Of a stretch of 64,000 bases of DNA, positions 9,350 to 18,171 are shown one piece after another (position 1 is the first letter of the stretch; the number at the start of each line of letters is the position of its first letter). The notes below the pieces were generated by a model that did not search any database, had not been told where the DNA came from, and saw only the letters and a program-made list of their open reading frames with translations. A program made the translations under genes and the position numbers. The DNA comes from Sphingobium sp. (GTDB lineage: Bacteria; Pseudomonadota; Alphaproteobacteria; Sphingomonadales; Sphingomonadaceae), in assembly GCF_003248505.1 (NCBI RefSeq), contig NZ_QFOA01000002.1, positions 1 to 64,000 on the forward strand, given 5' to 3'.

Positions 9350-10108
9350 ATGGGACGGGCGGCAAATCCTTTCCGGATCGGCGGGCCAGCGGCGGCATCG
9401 CTGCTGGTCAACGGACTGCTGGTCGCAGCGCTGCTGAACCTTGGCATGGGGCATGTCAGCCGCCGGAGCGACTCCCCGGCGCTGACGGTGCTGTCGCTCG
9501 CTCTGCTCAAAGGCTCGGAGCAGGGTGAGGAAAAGGCGGATGCGGCAGTTCCCAATACGCCTGCCGCCACTCTGTCCCCCATGGTCACACAACCGATTGC
9601 GCCGAAGCAAACCGCAGTAACCGCTGCACCGCCTCCGGTCGTGGCGGTACCATCGCGTCTTTCCCCCATCACGCCGATATCGTCTGCCACATCGGCATCC
9701 GATCCGTCTGCAGCGCAAGCACCGCCCACCTCGGAAACAGGGACGCCGGCTGCCTCGATAGCGCCTTCGCCCCGCCGCGGCGCTGCGGATGGGCTGGACG
9801 TGAAAGCGCCATCCGGCACCAGCCGCAGCTACGCCGCCAAGGTCCGATCCTGGCTCTATGCCCATAAAATCTATCCCCGCCGGGCCCGGATGCGGCGGGA
9901 GGAGGGGCGGGTGCAAGTCCGCTTCGTGCTCGACCGCACGGGCATGTTGCTGGAAGGCGCGGTCGTCCAGGGATCGGGCAATGCCGTGCTGGACGATGAG
10001 GCCGAGGCGATGCTACGTCGCGCCTCCCCCTATCCCCGCGCACCTGTCGAACTACCGGGCGAACGCATCGAGTTCACTGCGCCGATCATATTCACCCTGC
10101 CGGCGTAG
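9350..10108 (+). CDS. tonB: Energy transducer TonB
   Basis: 252 residues from ATG 9350, 4 bases after the receptor stop. An earlier in-frame start at 9257 lies inside the receptor gene and would destroy the N-terminal topology. One membrane anchor (ASLLVNGLLVAALLNLGMG) near residue 15-33 is followed by a long Pro/Ala/Ser-rich periplasmic linker (about 55-145). The C-terminal TonB domain runs SYAAKVRSWLYAHKIYPRRARMRREEGRVQVRFVLDRTG...ASPYPRAP, with the conserved YP and G-x-V-x-V-x-F pattern. It couples proton-motive force (with ExbBD, not in this window) to the receptor upstream. Confidence 0.92.
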   Translation: MGRAANPFRIGGPAAASLLVNGLLVAALLNLGMGHVSRRSDSPALTVLSLALLKGSEQGEEKADAAVPNTPAATLSPMVTQPIAPKQTAVTAAPPPVVAVPSRLSPITPISSATSASDPSAAQAPPTSETGTPAASIAPSPRRGAADGLDVKAPSGTSRSYAAKVRSWLYAHKIYPRRARMRREEGRVQVRFVLDRTGMLLEGAVVQGSGNAVLDDEAEAMLRRASPYPRAPVELPGERIEFTAPIIFTLPA

Positions 10109-10209
10109 CGAAAACTTTGAACTCGCACTGCACGATGAACGTGGATTTCCATATCAGAACAAATTCGCGCAAAGAGGATTTCGCACCAGCGTTCGGGGCT
10201 CGATCAACA

Positions 10210-12024
10210 TCACGGCTGCCAATGCGGATTCTGAGCGGTGTCGAGGCGGCGGTCTATGAAATAGGCGGCGCTGATGAAGGCAAGGTGAGTGAGAGCCTGC
10301 GGGAAATTGCCGAGGGGATCGCCGCGCAGGTCGAGCTCTTCTGAGAAAAGGCCGAGCCCGTTGGCGTAGCTCATCGCCTCCACCAGGATCAGTCGCGCAT
10401 CGTCAACCCGGCCTGCGCGGGCGAGGCATTCAGCGTACCAGAAGATGCAAGTGGTAAAGGCCCCTTCGCCGCCTTCCAGTCCGTCTGCGTTGCGATAGCG
10501 ATAGATCATGCCGTCGTCGCGCAACTGGTCGCTGATCGCATCGAGTGTCTTGAGCCAAACAGGATCGGTGGCAGAAACGAACCGGACGAGCGGCATCATC
10601 AGTAGAGCCGCGTCTAGCTCGGTGCCCCCGCGCGATTGCACGAAGTACCCGTGCTCCGGGTGACGAAAATTGGTCCAGATGTCGGATGCGATGTTGTCTC
10701 GGCATTCGATCCATGAGGCTAACGGCGCGGCAAGCGAGCGCTTGTTGGCGAGGCGCACCGCCCGGTCCATCGCCACCCAGCACATCAGGCGCGAATGCAG
10801 GAAATGGCGCGGTTGATCGCGGATTTCCCAAATCCCGGCATCGGCCTCCTCCCAGTGCGCCATGACATGGTCGATGATGCCGCAGACATGCAGCCATCCT
10901 TCATGGCTGATCGCCGAACTATATTTGTTGAAAAGATAGACGCTGTCGAGCAGTTCGCCGAAGATGTCGAGCTGGGTCTGGGAGTGCGCCGCATTGCCGA
11001 TGCGAACCGGGCGACTGCCCGCGTAGCCCGAAAAATGGGACAGTTCCCGTTCGGCCATCGCCTCGCTTCCGTCGATGGCGTACATGATCTTCATTGCGTT
11101 ATCGCCGTGACGCGTGCTTGCTATGCGGCGGCTCATCCAGCCGTAGAACGCCTTGGCCTCTTCGAAGAAGCCAAGCCGCATAAACGCATAATTGGTAAAG
11201 GAGGCGTCGCGAATCCAAACCGCGCGATAGTCCCAGTTCCGTCCTGCCCCCGTCGCTTCAGGTAGCGAAAACGTCGCCGCTGCCGCGATCGAGCCATGCC
11301 GGGCCGACGTCAGCAGCTTCAGGGCCAAGGCAGAGCGATAAATCTCATCCCGCCAGCGTCCCTTATAGGTCGATTGACCGATCCAACGCCGCCACGCGGC
11401 GGTGGCTGCCGCGATTTCCTGATCGACCATTTCGTCGGTCGGTTGCATTTGCGGGCGGTCACCCAGAATGAACCACGCACTTTCACGCGCTTTTAGCGTG
11501 AACTCTGCCGAAGCTTTGCCTTCTCCGGACTCCAGAGCCACCGATGAGCACAATGTCAGCGTCGTACCACCGCCGTCGAACGTCGTGACGCCATCGTCGG
11601 AGCTGATATCGGGCACAATACGCGCATAATCGAAACGGGGGGAGCATGAGGCATGCAGGCGAACTTTACCTCGCGTGACAGTGACCTTGCGGATCAGGCA
11701 ACGCTCGGTCTGATCCGGGTGACTGCGTTCGCCTGGCAGAGGCATGACGTCGACGATCTCAACCGCTCCGTCTTTCGCCATGAAGCGGGTGATCAGGACA
11801 TTCGTGTCGGGAACGTAGATTTGGCTGGTTCGCGGATCCGATAGTTGCGGCGTGATGAAAAACGCGCCGCCTTCATGCGGGTGGAGGAGATCGGCGAACA
11901 CGGTGGGACTGTCGAGCGAGGGCCAGCATAAATAATCGATGGTCCCGTCCTGTGCGACGAGGGCGGCCGTTTCCAGATCGCCTACGATGCCATGTTCGCC
12001 GATCGGCCTGACGGGTTTAGCCAT
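10210..12024 (-). CDS. Glycoside hydrolase family 15 (glucoamylase / trehalase-like)
   Basis: 604 residues from ATG 12024, which overlaps the end of the upstream SDR gene by 8 bases. An N-terminal beta-sandwich (IGEHGIVGDLETAALVAQDGTIDYLCWPSLDSP) precedes the (alpha/alpha)6 barrel with NWDYRAVWIRDASFTNYAFMRLGF. Probable catalytic acids are Glu400 (DAGIWEIRDQ) and Glu562/563 (LFSEELDLRGDPLGNFPQALTH), consistent with the family's inverting mechanism. No signal peptide, so it acts in the cytoplasm. Bacterial relatives of this architecture include trehalases and glucoamylases; the substrate is not decidable by eye. Coupling with a glucose-dehydrogenase-like SDR suggests intracellular release then oxidation of glucose. 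Confidence 0.88.
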   Translation of the reverse strand: MAKPVRPIGEHGIVGDLETAALVAQDGTIDYLCWPSLDSPTVFADLLHPHEGGAFFITPQLSDPRTSQIYVPDTNVLITRFMAKDGAVEIVDVMPLPGERSHPDQTERCLIRKVTVTRGKVRLHASCSPRFDYARIVPDISSDDGVTTFDGGGTTLTLCSSVALESGEGKASAEFTLKARESAWFILGDRPQMQPTDEMVDQEIAAATAAWRRWIGQSTYKGRWRDEIYRSALALKLLTSARHGSIAAAATFSLPEATGAGRNWDYRAVWIRDASFTNYAFMRLGFFEEAKAFYGWMSRRIASTRHGDNAMKIMYAIDGSEAMAERELSHFSGYAGSRPVRIGNAAHSQTQLDIFGELLDSVYLFNKYSSAISHEGWLHVCGIIDHVMAHWEEADAGIWEIRDQPRHFLHSRLMCWVAMDRAVRLANKRSLAAPLASWIECRDNIASDIWTNFRHPEHGYFVQSRGGTELDAALLMMPLVRFVSATDPVWLKTLDAISDQLRDDGMIYRYRNADGLEGGEGAFTTCIFWYAECLARAGRVDDARLILVEAMSYANGLGLFSEELDLRGDPLGNFPQALTHLAFISAAYFIDRRLDTAQNPHWQP

Positions 12025-12820
12025 TATCGCGAAATTCCGGGTAGAGCGACATGCCACCGTCGACGAAAAGCGTCGTGCCTGTCACATAATCGGCGTTGTC
12101 CGATGCAAGCCATAACGCGGCGCGGGCGACATCTTCCGGCTCGCCGATTCGACCGTAGGGGATGAGGCGCAGCAGTTTCTCCAGCGCCTCTTCGGTTTCC
12201 CACGCCTCCTTGTTGATCGGCGTGCGAATGGCGCCCGGCGCAATGGCATTCACCCTGATCCCGTCTGCGGCGACTTCCTGCGCGAGCGAACGCACGAGCA
12301 TGCGAATGCCTCCCTTGCTCGCCGCATAATTGACATGCCCTGCCCAAGGGATGATTTCGTGGACCGAACTCATCGCGACAATGACGCCTGCGCTGCGGGC
12401 CGGACGCCCGGATGGCTCTTGCATGCGAAAGCGGCGGACCGCTTCGCGCATCGACAGGAACTGCCCGGTCAGGTTTACGTCGATGACCGCCTGCCAGTCC
12501 GCCAGTGTCATTTCGGCAATTGCTGCATCCTGCTGCATTCCCGAATTCGAAACCAGAATGTCCACGCGCCCGAACGCGTCGATACATCGGTCGAAAAGAC
12601 TTATGACCTCGTCTTCTTTGGACACGTCCGCCTGTACCGCAATGGCCCGTCCACCAAGTCTGCGAACATCGTCGACCGCATGCTGCGCCTCTTCGCCATG
12701 CGAGTGAAAGTTGAACACAACTGCCGCGCCCGCCTTCGCCATCTCCTGCGCTACCGACAATCCAATGCCGGAACTGGCGCCCGTCACGATGACGACGTGA
12801 TTTTCAAGAGATCTGATCAA
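12017..12820 (-). CDS. SDR-family oxidoreductase (glucose 1-dehydrogenase-like)
   Basis: 267 residues. Rossmann motif TGASSGIG (13-20), NSG motif (92-94), catalytic Ser151/152, Tyr165 and Lys169 (YAASK), and the family ending GTTLFVDGGMSLYP. The full length is typical of classical short-chain dehydrogenases. Sequence style is close to glucose 1-dehydrogenases; cofactor preference is not certain. It is the first gene of a two-gene operon and its stop overlaps the GH15 start by 8 bases, implying translational coupling. Confidence 0.88.
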   Translation of the reverse strand: MIRSLENHVVIVTGASSGIGLSVAQEMAKAGAAVVFNFHSHGEEAQHAVDDVRRLGGRAIAVQADVSKEDEVISLFDRCIDAFGRVDILVSNSGMQQDAAIAEMTLADWQAVIDVNLTGQFLSMREAVRRFRMQEPSGRPARSAGVIVAMSSVHEIIPWAGHVNYAASKGGIRMLVRSLAQEVAADGIRVNAIAPGAIRTPINKEAWETEEALEKLLRLIPYGRIGEPEDVARAALWLASDNADYVTGTTLFVDGGMSLYPEFRDNG

Positions 12821-13162
12821 AATCCGAACTTCTCCATGCCAGAGATGTCATAACGACCCAGTGGCAAAAGAGATGCGGAGGCACCTGACAAGTCGGGCAT
12901 TGCCTTCGCGCTGACCGTGAAGCGGCGCAGCCAGAGGCCCGTTCCCGATCGCTTGGAAAGTTGACGGGGGTGGGCCCTCAGGCCCACATATGCGCAAGCC
13001 GCTCCCCGGAAATAGCGGAAAGGTCAGCTCCAATCAGGCGACCGTCCGGCGCGGCAAGATTTGATCTTGGGCGCTTCGTAAAGGCCGGATTTTATTTTCG
13101 AAGCATTGAAGGCCACGGTTGGGCGGATCATTTCAGTCCGCCCTCGCGCTGAGCTGCTCAAT
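12821..13162. other. intergenic region with two hairpins
   Basis: It holds the promoter side of the SDR gene (right-hand start at 12820) and the 3' side of the TBDR gene. A perfect 7-bp stem with loop CTCA lies at 12970-12987 (GTGGGCC/GGCCCAC). A second stem, 13121-13143 (GGGCGGA/TCCGCCC), sits just beyond the TBDR stop and may terminate it. Neither has a T-tract. No gene recognised. Confidence 0.45.
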
Positions 13163-15445
13163 TTAGAAGCGGCCTTCGAAGCTTAACCCCAATATTCGCG
13201 GCTCGATCAGCGTGCCGCGCACCCGCCCGTCGAAATCGACGAAGAACTGGTTGGGCTTCTGCACATTGAATACGTTGCTTGCGATCAGGAAGGCACCGAA
13301 ATGTTCACCCTGCCAGCCGATCTTGGCGTTGACGAGCGTACGGCCCGGAATGTCGCGAAACGCTTGATCGACGGTGTCCCGATAATAGGCGCTGCGATAA
13401 TTGGCGTTGAGATTGGCGAACAGTCCGTTGGGATGATGGAAAGTGGCGCCACCCGACACCGTCCAGTGCGGCGCGCGGGCAAATTCGTTGCCTTGCGCAG
13501 CCGCAGAGAGCGATCCGATCGTGATGTCGAATTCCTGGAATTTGGTATTGCTGTAGCCAGCGCCGAGATAAAGATTGAGCGTCGAGGTCGGTCGGCCGCT
13601 CAGTTCGAGCTCTGCCCCATAAAGACGCGACTTGCCGGCATTGACGACCTGCGTGTCGAATACCGCGCCGGGGGTCAATTGGACCGATACCTGCTGGTCC
13701 TTCCAATCGATCCAATAGGCGTTGGCGTTGAGCGTCAGGCGGCGGTCGAACCATTCCGACCGCAGCGCAAATTCATAGTTCCATGTATATTCCGGATCGA
13801 AATTATAGGTTGCGGCTCGCTGCTGGTTCAGACCTGAGCCGCCAGCGCGATAGCCACGCTGGGCGGTGAAGCTGAGCGACACATCCTGCGCCAGATCATA
13901 AGTCAGCCCTATCTTGGGCAGCCAGGCGGTGTAGGTGACGGGGCGTACCGGTTCGATGCTGTTGGCGTCCGCTGCTGTAGCCCTCAATATGGCGTTGAGT
14001 CGCGTGACGATCGGCGCCAGTGCGGGGATCGGCAGGTTGGCGGGATCCGGCAACGTCCGGTCGATCACCACCGTCTGCGTAGCGCCACGTTCCTGCGTTT
14101 CGTGGTCGTAGCGTAGGCCGGTATTGATCCGCAGGCGATCCGTAATCGGGAAGGTCAGGTCGGCAAAACCGGCATAATTCTCGGTCAGGCGCGGCTGCGA
14201 CAGGCGGTTGCGGATCGGCGCCACACCGCCATAGAGATTGAGCACGGCGCTAACGGTGGCCTGCGGCAGGCCCATCGCCAGCAACTGCCGATCGACGCCT
14301 AACCGGGTAAGGTTCAGGCTCTGCGTCGCTTCGAACCGATAGCCGCGGTTGTCGTCGCGCAGATAATAGCCGCCGATCAGGCCATGGACCCAGCTTTTAT
14401 CGACATTGAACCGCAACTCCTGTTGGACAGTCTTGTCCGGATTATAGATGCGGCTGGTCTGGCCCGGCGTCGGTCCGCGATCGGGATCTCCGACCGAGCG
14501 GAAGCGGATGTCGCTGTAGTTGGTGACGGAGGTGATACTGAGGCCGCTGCCGAGATCATAGCCGATCTCTACCGTCCCGATGTCGCTCTTGACGGTCTGG
14601 TCGTCCATGACGTCCTCGGTGGCGATCCGGTCCCGGCGGTTGTAGGGCGCATCGAACTCGCTGTAAAACATGCCGCGCCGATGCCGGTCATGCATGAAGG
14701 TCGCGACGACGCGTAGGCCGGGCAGGATGTCTGGTGTCAGCAGCAATTTCGCTCGGACCGTCTCCGACTCGCGGCGGTCCGCGTCCTTGTGCGTGGTCAC
14801 GTTGTGAATCAGGCCATCGGCCCGGGAAATTTCGCCCGCGAGACGGAAAGCGACCTGTCCATCGACCAGCGGTCCGCCGATCGCGGCACCGACCCGGCGC
14901 TGGCCATCCTTGTCGGTCATCAGCGCGCGAAAACGACCGCTCCATTCATAGCCGGGATCGGTGGTGCGGATGATGACCGCGCCGGCCAGGGCATTGCGTC
15001 CCTGCACGGTCGATTGCGGCCCGCGAAACACTTCCACCTGGGCGATGTCATAGAGGTCGAGCGGCCCTGCAGTCAGCGCTGTGCGTGGCATGACCGCCCC
15101 ATCCAGATAGACGCTGGCCAGCGCGCCGTCGCCGCCGCCCGACACGTTGAAGGCGTCGATGCCGCGGATCGAGAAGGTCGTCTTGTTGCCGTCCACCGCG
15201 AGGTTGGGCGTCCGCTCCAATATGTCATAGACGTTGAGCAAATTCTGGTTGGCGATGGATTCGCTGGTAACCACGGCGACACTGGCGGGGGTTTCCTGAA
15301 GCGTACGGTTGGTCTTCTGTCCGGTGACGATGATGTCGCTATTGTCGGTCGATGATCCGGCCGGACCGGCGTCCGCCGCCTGAGCATAAGCCGCAAGCGG
15401 CGTGCTTGCGAGCAGCAAGGCAGTGCTGAAAAAACGACAAAACAT
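13163..15445 (-). CDS. TonB-dependent siderophore-type receptor
   Basis: 760 residues. Signal peptide MFCRFFSTALLLASTPLAAYAQA, TonB-box-like DIIVTGQKTNRTLQETPASVAVVTS, plug with SIRGIDAFNVSGGGDG and EVFRGPQSTVQGRNALAGAVIIRT, and a barrel ending LGLSFEGRF. GGGGG about 8 bases upstream of the start serves as ribosome site. The divergent partners are a small membrane protein and a PepSY reductase, the standard cassette for taking up a ferric siderophore and reducing it in the periplasm. A Fur-like element lies in the shared promoter. The siderophore is unknown. Confidence 0.9.
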   Translation of the reverse strand: MFCRFFSTALLLASTPLAAYAQAADAGPAGSSTDNSDIIVTGQKTNRTLQETPASVAVVTSESIANQNLLNVYDILERTPNLAVDGNKTTFSIRGIDAFNVSGGGDGALASVYLDGAVMPRTALTAGPLDLYDIAQVEVFRGPQSTVQGRNALAGAVIIRTTDPGYEWSGRFRALMTDKDGQRRVGAAIGGPLVDGQVAFRLAGEISRADGLIHNVTTHKDADRRESETVRAKLLLTPDILPGLRVVATFMHDRHRRGMFYSEFDAPYNRRDRIATEDVMDDQTVKSDIGTVEIGYDLGSGLSITSVTNYSDIRFRSVGDPDRGPTPGQTSRIYNPDKTVQQELRFNVDKSWVHGLIGGYYLRDDNRGYRFEATQSLNLTRLGVDRQLLAMGLPQATVSAVLNLYGGVAPIRNRLSQPRLTENYAGFADLTFPITDRLRINTGLRYDHETQERGATQTVVIDRTLPDPANLPIPALAPIVTRLNAILRATAADANSIEPVRPVTYTAWLPKIGLTYDLAQDVSLSFTAQRGYRAGGSGLNQQRAATYNFDPEYTWNYEFALRSEWFDRRLTLNANAYWIDWKDQQVSVQLTPGAVFDTQVVNAGKSRLYGAELELSGRPTSTLNLYLGAGYSNTKFQEFDITIGSLSAAAQGNEFARAPHWTVSGGATFHHPNGLFANLNANYRSAYYRDTVDQAFRDIPGRTLVNAKIGWQGEHFGAFLIASNVFNVQKPNQFFVDFDGRVRGTLIEPRILGLSFEGRF

Positions 15446-15488
15446 GATTTATCCCCCACAAGATGCGCATCCCGTAAAAAAATGTATG

Positions 15489-15508
15489 TTGCGAGTCAAT
15501 ATCATTAG
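15489..15508 (+). promoter_or_regulatory. Fur-like element in divergent promoter
   Basis: TTGCGAGTCAATATCATTAG, 44 bases from the TBDR start and 29 bases from the membrane-protein start on the other side. It is similar (15/20) to the element at 7153-7172. Prediction: iron-dependent repression of both directions. Confidence 0.45.
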
Positions 15509-15536
15509 CGATATGGATGCGTCAGGGAGACTGCGA

Positions 15537-16085
15537 ATGGGGGCGGCATTTCTGGTTTTCATGGCGCTGATCGCATCGCTCGCTGGCATATTGCTGTGCT
15601 GGCGCGCGTGGACGCGCCACGCGCTGGGCTGGCGTGTGTGCTTTGGCGCTGCGGCGCTGTGGGGTCTGTCGACCTGGGCCTGGATTGCCGGTTTCGGGCC
15701 GGAAGTAGGCATTGCGCTCGCACTTGAGACAGCGGCATTGCTGGCTTTTGCCTTCATTCTTACCCGGATCGAGGTGCGCCCGGCGCAGGTGTCAAGGGAT
15801 CGGATGGCGCCGCCGTTGCCGCGCCGCCGCTATGGGCGCGGGATTGCGCGTGGATTGACGGCGGGACTGCTGGGCTTTGCCGCTGCGATGGGCTTGGCGA
15901 TGGTGTTTGCGACCCGCGCGCCGTTGGCGGAACAGACGCGCCTCATCCTCGCAGCGCTTGCGATGCCCTCGCTCTGGTGCGGGGCGATTGCCTGGACGGT
16001 ATGCGATCGCCGTGTCATGCTCCAGACCGGCGTTTTCCTGGGCCTCGCCGCGACCAGCGTCGGCATGACCTTCATCAAAGCCTGA
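15537..16085 (+). CDS. Multi-pass inner-membrane protein of siderophore cassette (DUF3325/DUF3649-like)
   Basis: 182 residues from ATG 15537, chosen because AGGGAGA (15524-15530) precedes it; upstream in-frame ATGs would begin inside the Fur-like promoter region. About five hydrophobic segments are visible: AAFLVFMALIASLAGILLCW, a second near FGAAALWGLSTWAWIAG, a third at ALALETAALLAFAFIL, and two in the C-terminal half (GLTAGLLGFAAAMGLAMVFA, ending GVFLGLAATSVGMTF). The two halves look like the small DUF3325- and DUF3649-type proteins commonly placed beside PepSY reductases. This assignment is by pattern and context only. The PepSY gene starts 3 bases after its stop. Confidence 0.65.
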   Translation: MGAAFLVFMALIASLAGILLCWRAWTRHALGWRVCFGAAALWGLSTWAWIAGFGPEVGIALALETAALLAFAFILTRIEVRPAQVSRDRMAPPLPRRRYGRGIARGLTAGLLGFAAAMGLAMVFATRAPLAEQTRLILAALAMPSLWCGAIAWTVCDRRVMLQTGVFLGLAATSVGMTFIKA

Positions 16086-16088
16086 TCC

Positions 16089-17606
16089 ATGCAGATACCC
16101 AAGAGCCTGACCCGTGCCGCGATGGAAGGCCATGGCCTGCTTGGCGTTCTGTTTGGCGCGGTCGTCTATATTCTGTGCCTCACCGGATCGATCCTGGTCT
16201 TGGTCGACCAGATTACCATCTGGGAAAGGCCGGGAGCGCCGGCCATTGCCCATTTGTCGGACTCCGAGATCGCGGCCATATCCGTTCGCGCCCTTGCCAA
16301 GGCGCAGGCGGCAGGTGTCGCGCACGATATCTACATGAAAATGCCTACGGACGAACTGCCGCGCATGACCGTCGCGGGATATGATGAGAAGGGCAATCAT
16401 CGCGAATGGAATGTCGACGCGGCGGGGAAATTATTGCCTCACGTGGGAACTCCCTGGCTCGAGTTCATGCAACGCCTCCATTTCAACCTCACCCTGCCGG
16501 GCGCGATCGGGCGATATATCGTTGGGATGTTCGGTACGATCCTGCTTGCCAGCATCGTCACCGGTTTGCTGGCCCATCGCCGCATCATCAAGGATGCTTT
16601 TCGTATGCGCTGGGGTGGATCGCGACGGTTGACCAATGCCGACCTGCATAATCGCGTGGGTGTGTGGGCCTTGCCCTTCCATCTGATCGTGGCTTTGACG
16701 GGATCTTTACTGGGCCTTGCCGGCCTCATCATAATCATTCTCGCCATGGTCGCCTATAAGGGCGACCGGGAAAGGGCGACTGCCTCGCTGTTCGGGCCGC
16801 AGGCTGTCGTCGATGCACGCGCGGCACCGCCGCCTGACATTGCGCGGATGTTGCGCGATATCCAAATGCGCGCGCCCGGCGCGAACGTCACCCAGTTGGC
16901 GATAGAACATGCAGGAACCCTCGGGCAACAGGTCCGCGTAATGGTGGCAGCACCCCGACATCTGGCGCGCAACGAAGCCTTCCTTTTCAGCGCGGACGGG
17001 CATTTGAAATGGCGGGCAGGTCTGACCGACGGCAATGCGGGAATGCGCATCTACGGCATGATTACCCCGCTCCATTACGGCACATATGGCGGCGTGGCGC
17101 TCAAGATCATCTATGCCTTGCTCGGCATGGGCCTGACCCTGATCGTCGCAACCGGCGGCAATGTCTGGTTGGCTCGGCGCCGCGAGCAGGGGCGCGCCGT
17201 GCCGCGCCTGGAACGCCTGTGGGTGGCGCTGGTCTGGGGCCAGCCGCTGGTGATTGTAACAGTCGCCCTATTAACCCTGCTGGGCCCCGCGCCCACGACC
17301 CTGAGTTACTGGATGCTCACGGCTGTGTGCTGGGGCGCGGCAATGGTCCATCGTTCATTGTCGACAACGACAACCAGCTTTCGATGGGCGCTTGGGGGAA
17401 TGATCATATTAACCTTGCTATTGCACGCAGCTCTGCGGGCCTCGGCTCATCCGATAGTCATGCTCATGGATATCGGCATCATCATAGTTATCGTTTCAAG
17501 CATGATAATGGGCGTGCGCTCCAGCAAGGCGGACCGAGGTACTGGAGCAATGAAGAACATCCCAAAGCGGTTCGTCCGAACCTCGCCACATAAAAACGGT
17601 GGCTGA
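16089..17606 (+). CDS. PepSY-associated transmembrane ferric-siderophore reductase
   Basis: 505 residues. TM1 (LLGVLFGAVVYILCLTGSILVLVDQ), a periplasmic PepSY region, TM2 with the conserved MQRLHFNLTLPGAIGRYIVGMFGTILLASIVTGLLAHRR, TM3 beginning LHNRVGVWALPFHLIVALTGSLLGLAGL, a second periplasmic domain (about 240-350), and three or four C-terminal helices. The histidines in the TM segments are candidate haem ligands as in FsrB/PiuB-type inner-membrane reductases, which release iron from siderophores. Operon with the small membrane protein just upstream. Confidence 0.85.
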   Translation: MQIPKSLTRAAMEGHGLLGVLFGAVVYILCLTGSILVLVDQITIWERPGAPAIAHLSDSEIAAISVRALAKAQAAGVAHDIYMKMPTDELPRMTVAGYDEKGNHREWNVDAAGKLLPHVGTPWLEFMQRLHFNLTLPGAIGRYIVGMFGTILLASIVTGLLAHRRIIKDAFRMRWGGSRRLTNADLHNRVGVWALPFHLIVALTGSLLGLAGLIIIILAMVAYKGDRERATASLFGPQAVVDARAAPPPDIARMLRDIQMRAPGANVTQLAIEHAGTLGQQVRVMVAAPRHLARNEAFLFSADGHLKWRAGLTDGNAGMRIYGMITPLHYGTYGGVALKIIYALLGMGLTLIVATGGNVWLARRREQGRAVPRLERLWVALVWGQPLVIVTVALLTLLGPAPTTLSYWMLTAVCWGAAMVHRSLSTTTTSFRWALGGMIILTLLLHAALRASAHPIVMLMDIGIIIVIVSSMIMGVRSSKADRGTGAMKNIPKRFVRTSPHKNGG

Positions 17607-17642
17607 ACGTCGCATCGGGGACGTTCATATTACGGCCGTTTT
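17593..17642. terminator. bidirectional terminator between PepSY gene and ohrR
   Basis: Outer stem AAAACGG/CCGTTTT with an inner stem TGAACGTC/GACGTTCA (17604-17611 with 17620-17627). A run of A on the left and of T on the right makes it work for both converging transcripts. It overlaps the last codons of the PepSY gene. Confidence 0.65.
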
Positions 17643-17713
17643 GGTTCGAACCGAGCGAGATATTTTCACCGTCGATACGTCTGCGTTAAAGATATGGGAA
17701 CGACAAAAGGCCC

Positions 17714-18169
17714 TCAAGCCTGCTCCAGCACCTGGACGAGCGAACGGACCTGATCGCGCAGTTCGATGATGGCCGTTTTGTCCATGGCCAGCCGGGATGC
17801 CAGTATCGCCGGCACCTGCGTGGCCCCCGTACGAAGAGCTTCGCCTGTCGCCGTCAATTCGATAAGAACACGGCGTTCGTCATGCGCATCGCGCGTACGG
17901 CTGATCAGCCCGGCCATTTCCATTCGTTTGAGAAGCGGCGTCAATGTGCCGCTGTCCAAGTGCAGCATGGTGCCCAGAGAACCGACGGTCTGGGGCGATG
18001 CCTTCCAGAGCACGAGCATTACCAGATATTGCGGATAGGTCAGGCCCAGTTCGCCCAGGATCGGACGGTACAGCCGATTGATCAGGTTGGAAGCCGCATA
18101 AAGCGGAAAGCAGACCTGCCGGTCAAGGTCCAGAAGATCGACATCGTCCGGCAGGTCCACCACATTCAT
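17714..18169 (-). CDS. ohrR: OhrR, MarR-family organic hydroperoxide sensor
   Basis: 151 residues with a winged-helix MarR core. The sensing cysteine lies in the N-terminal signature DRQVCFPLYAAS (Cys20), the hallmark of OhrR. The DNA-binding helix region GSLGTMLHLDSGTLTPLLKRMEMAGLI and the wing RTRDAHDERRVLIELT are present. Oxidation of Cys20 by organic peroxides releases DNA. It begins 2 bases after the ohr stop, so the operon order is ohr-ohrR and OhrR should be autoregulated through the element at 18625-18645. Confidence 0.95.
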   Translation of the reverse strand: MNVVDLPDDVDLLDLDRQVCFPLYAASNLINRLYRPILGELGLTYPQYLVMLVLWKASPQTVGSLGTMLHLDSGTLTPLLKRMEMAGLISRTRDAHDERRVLIELTATGEALRTGATQVPAILASRLAMDKTAIIELRDQVRSLVQVLEQA

Positions 18170-18171
18170 CC

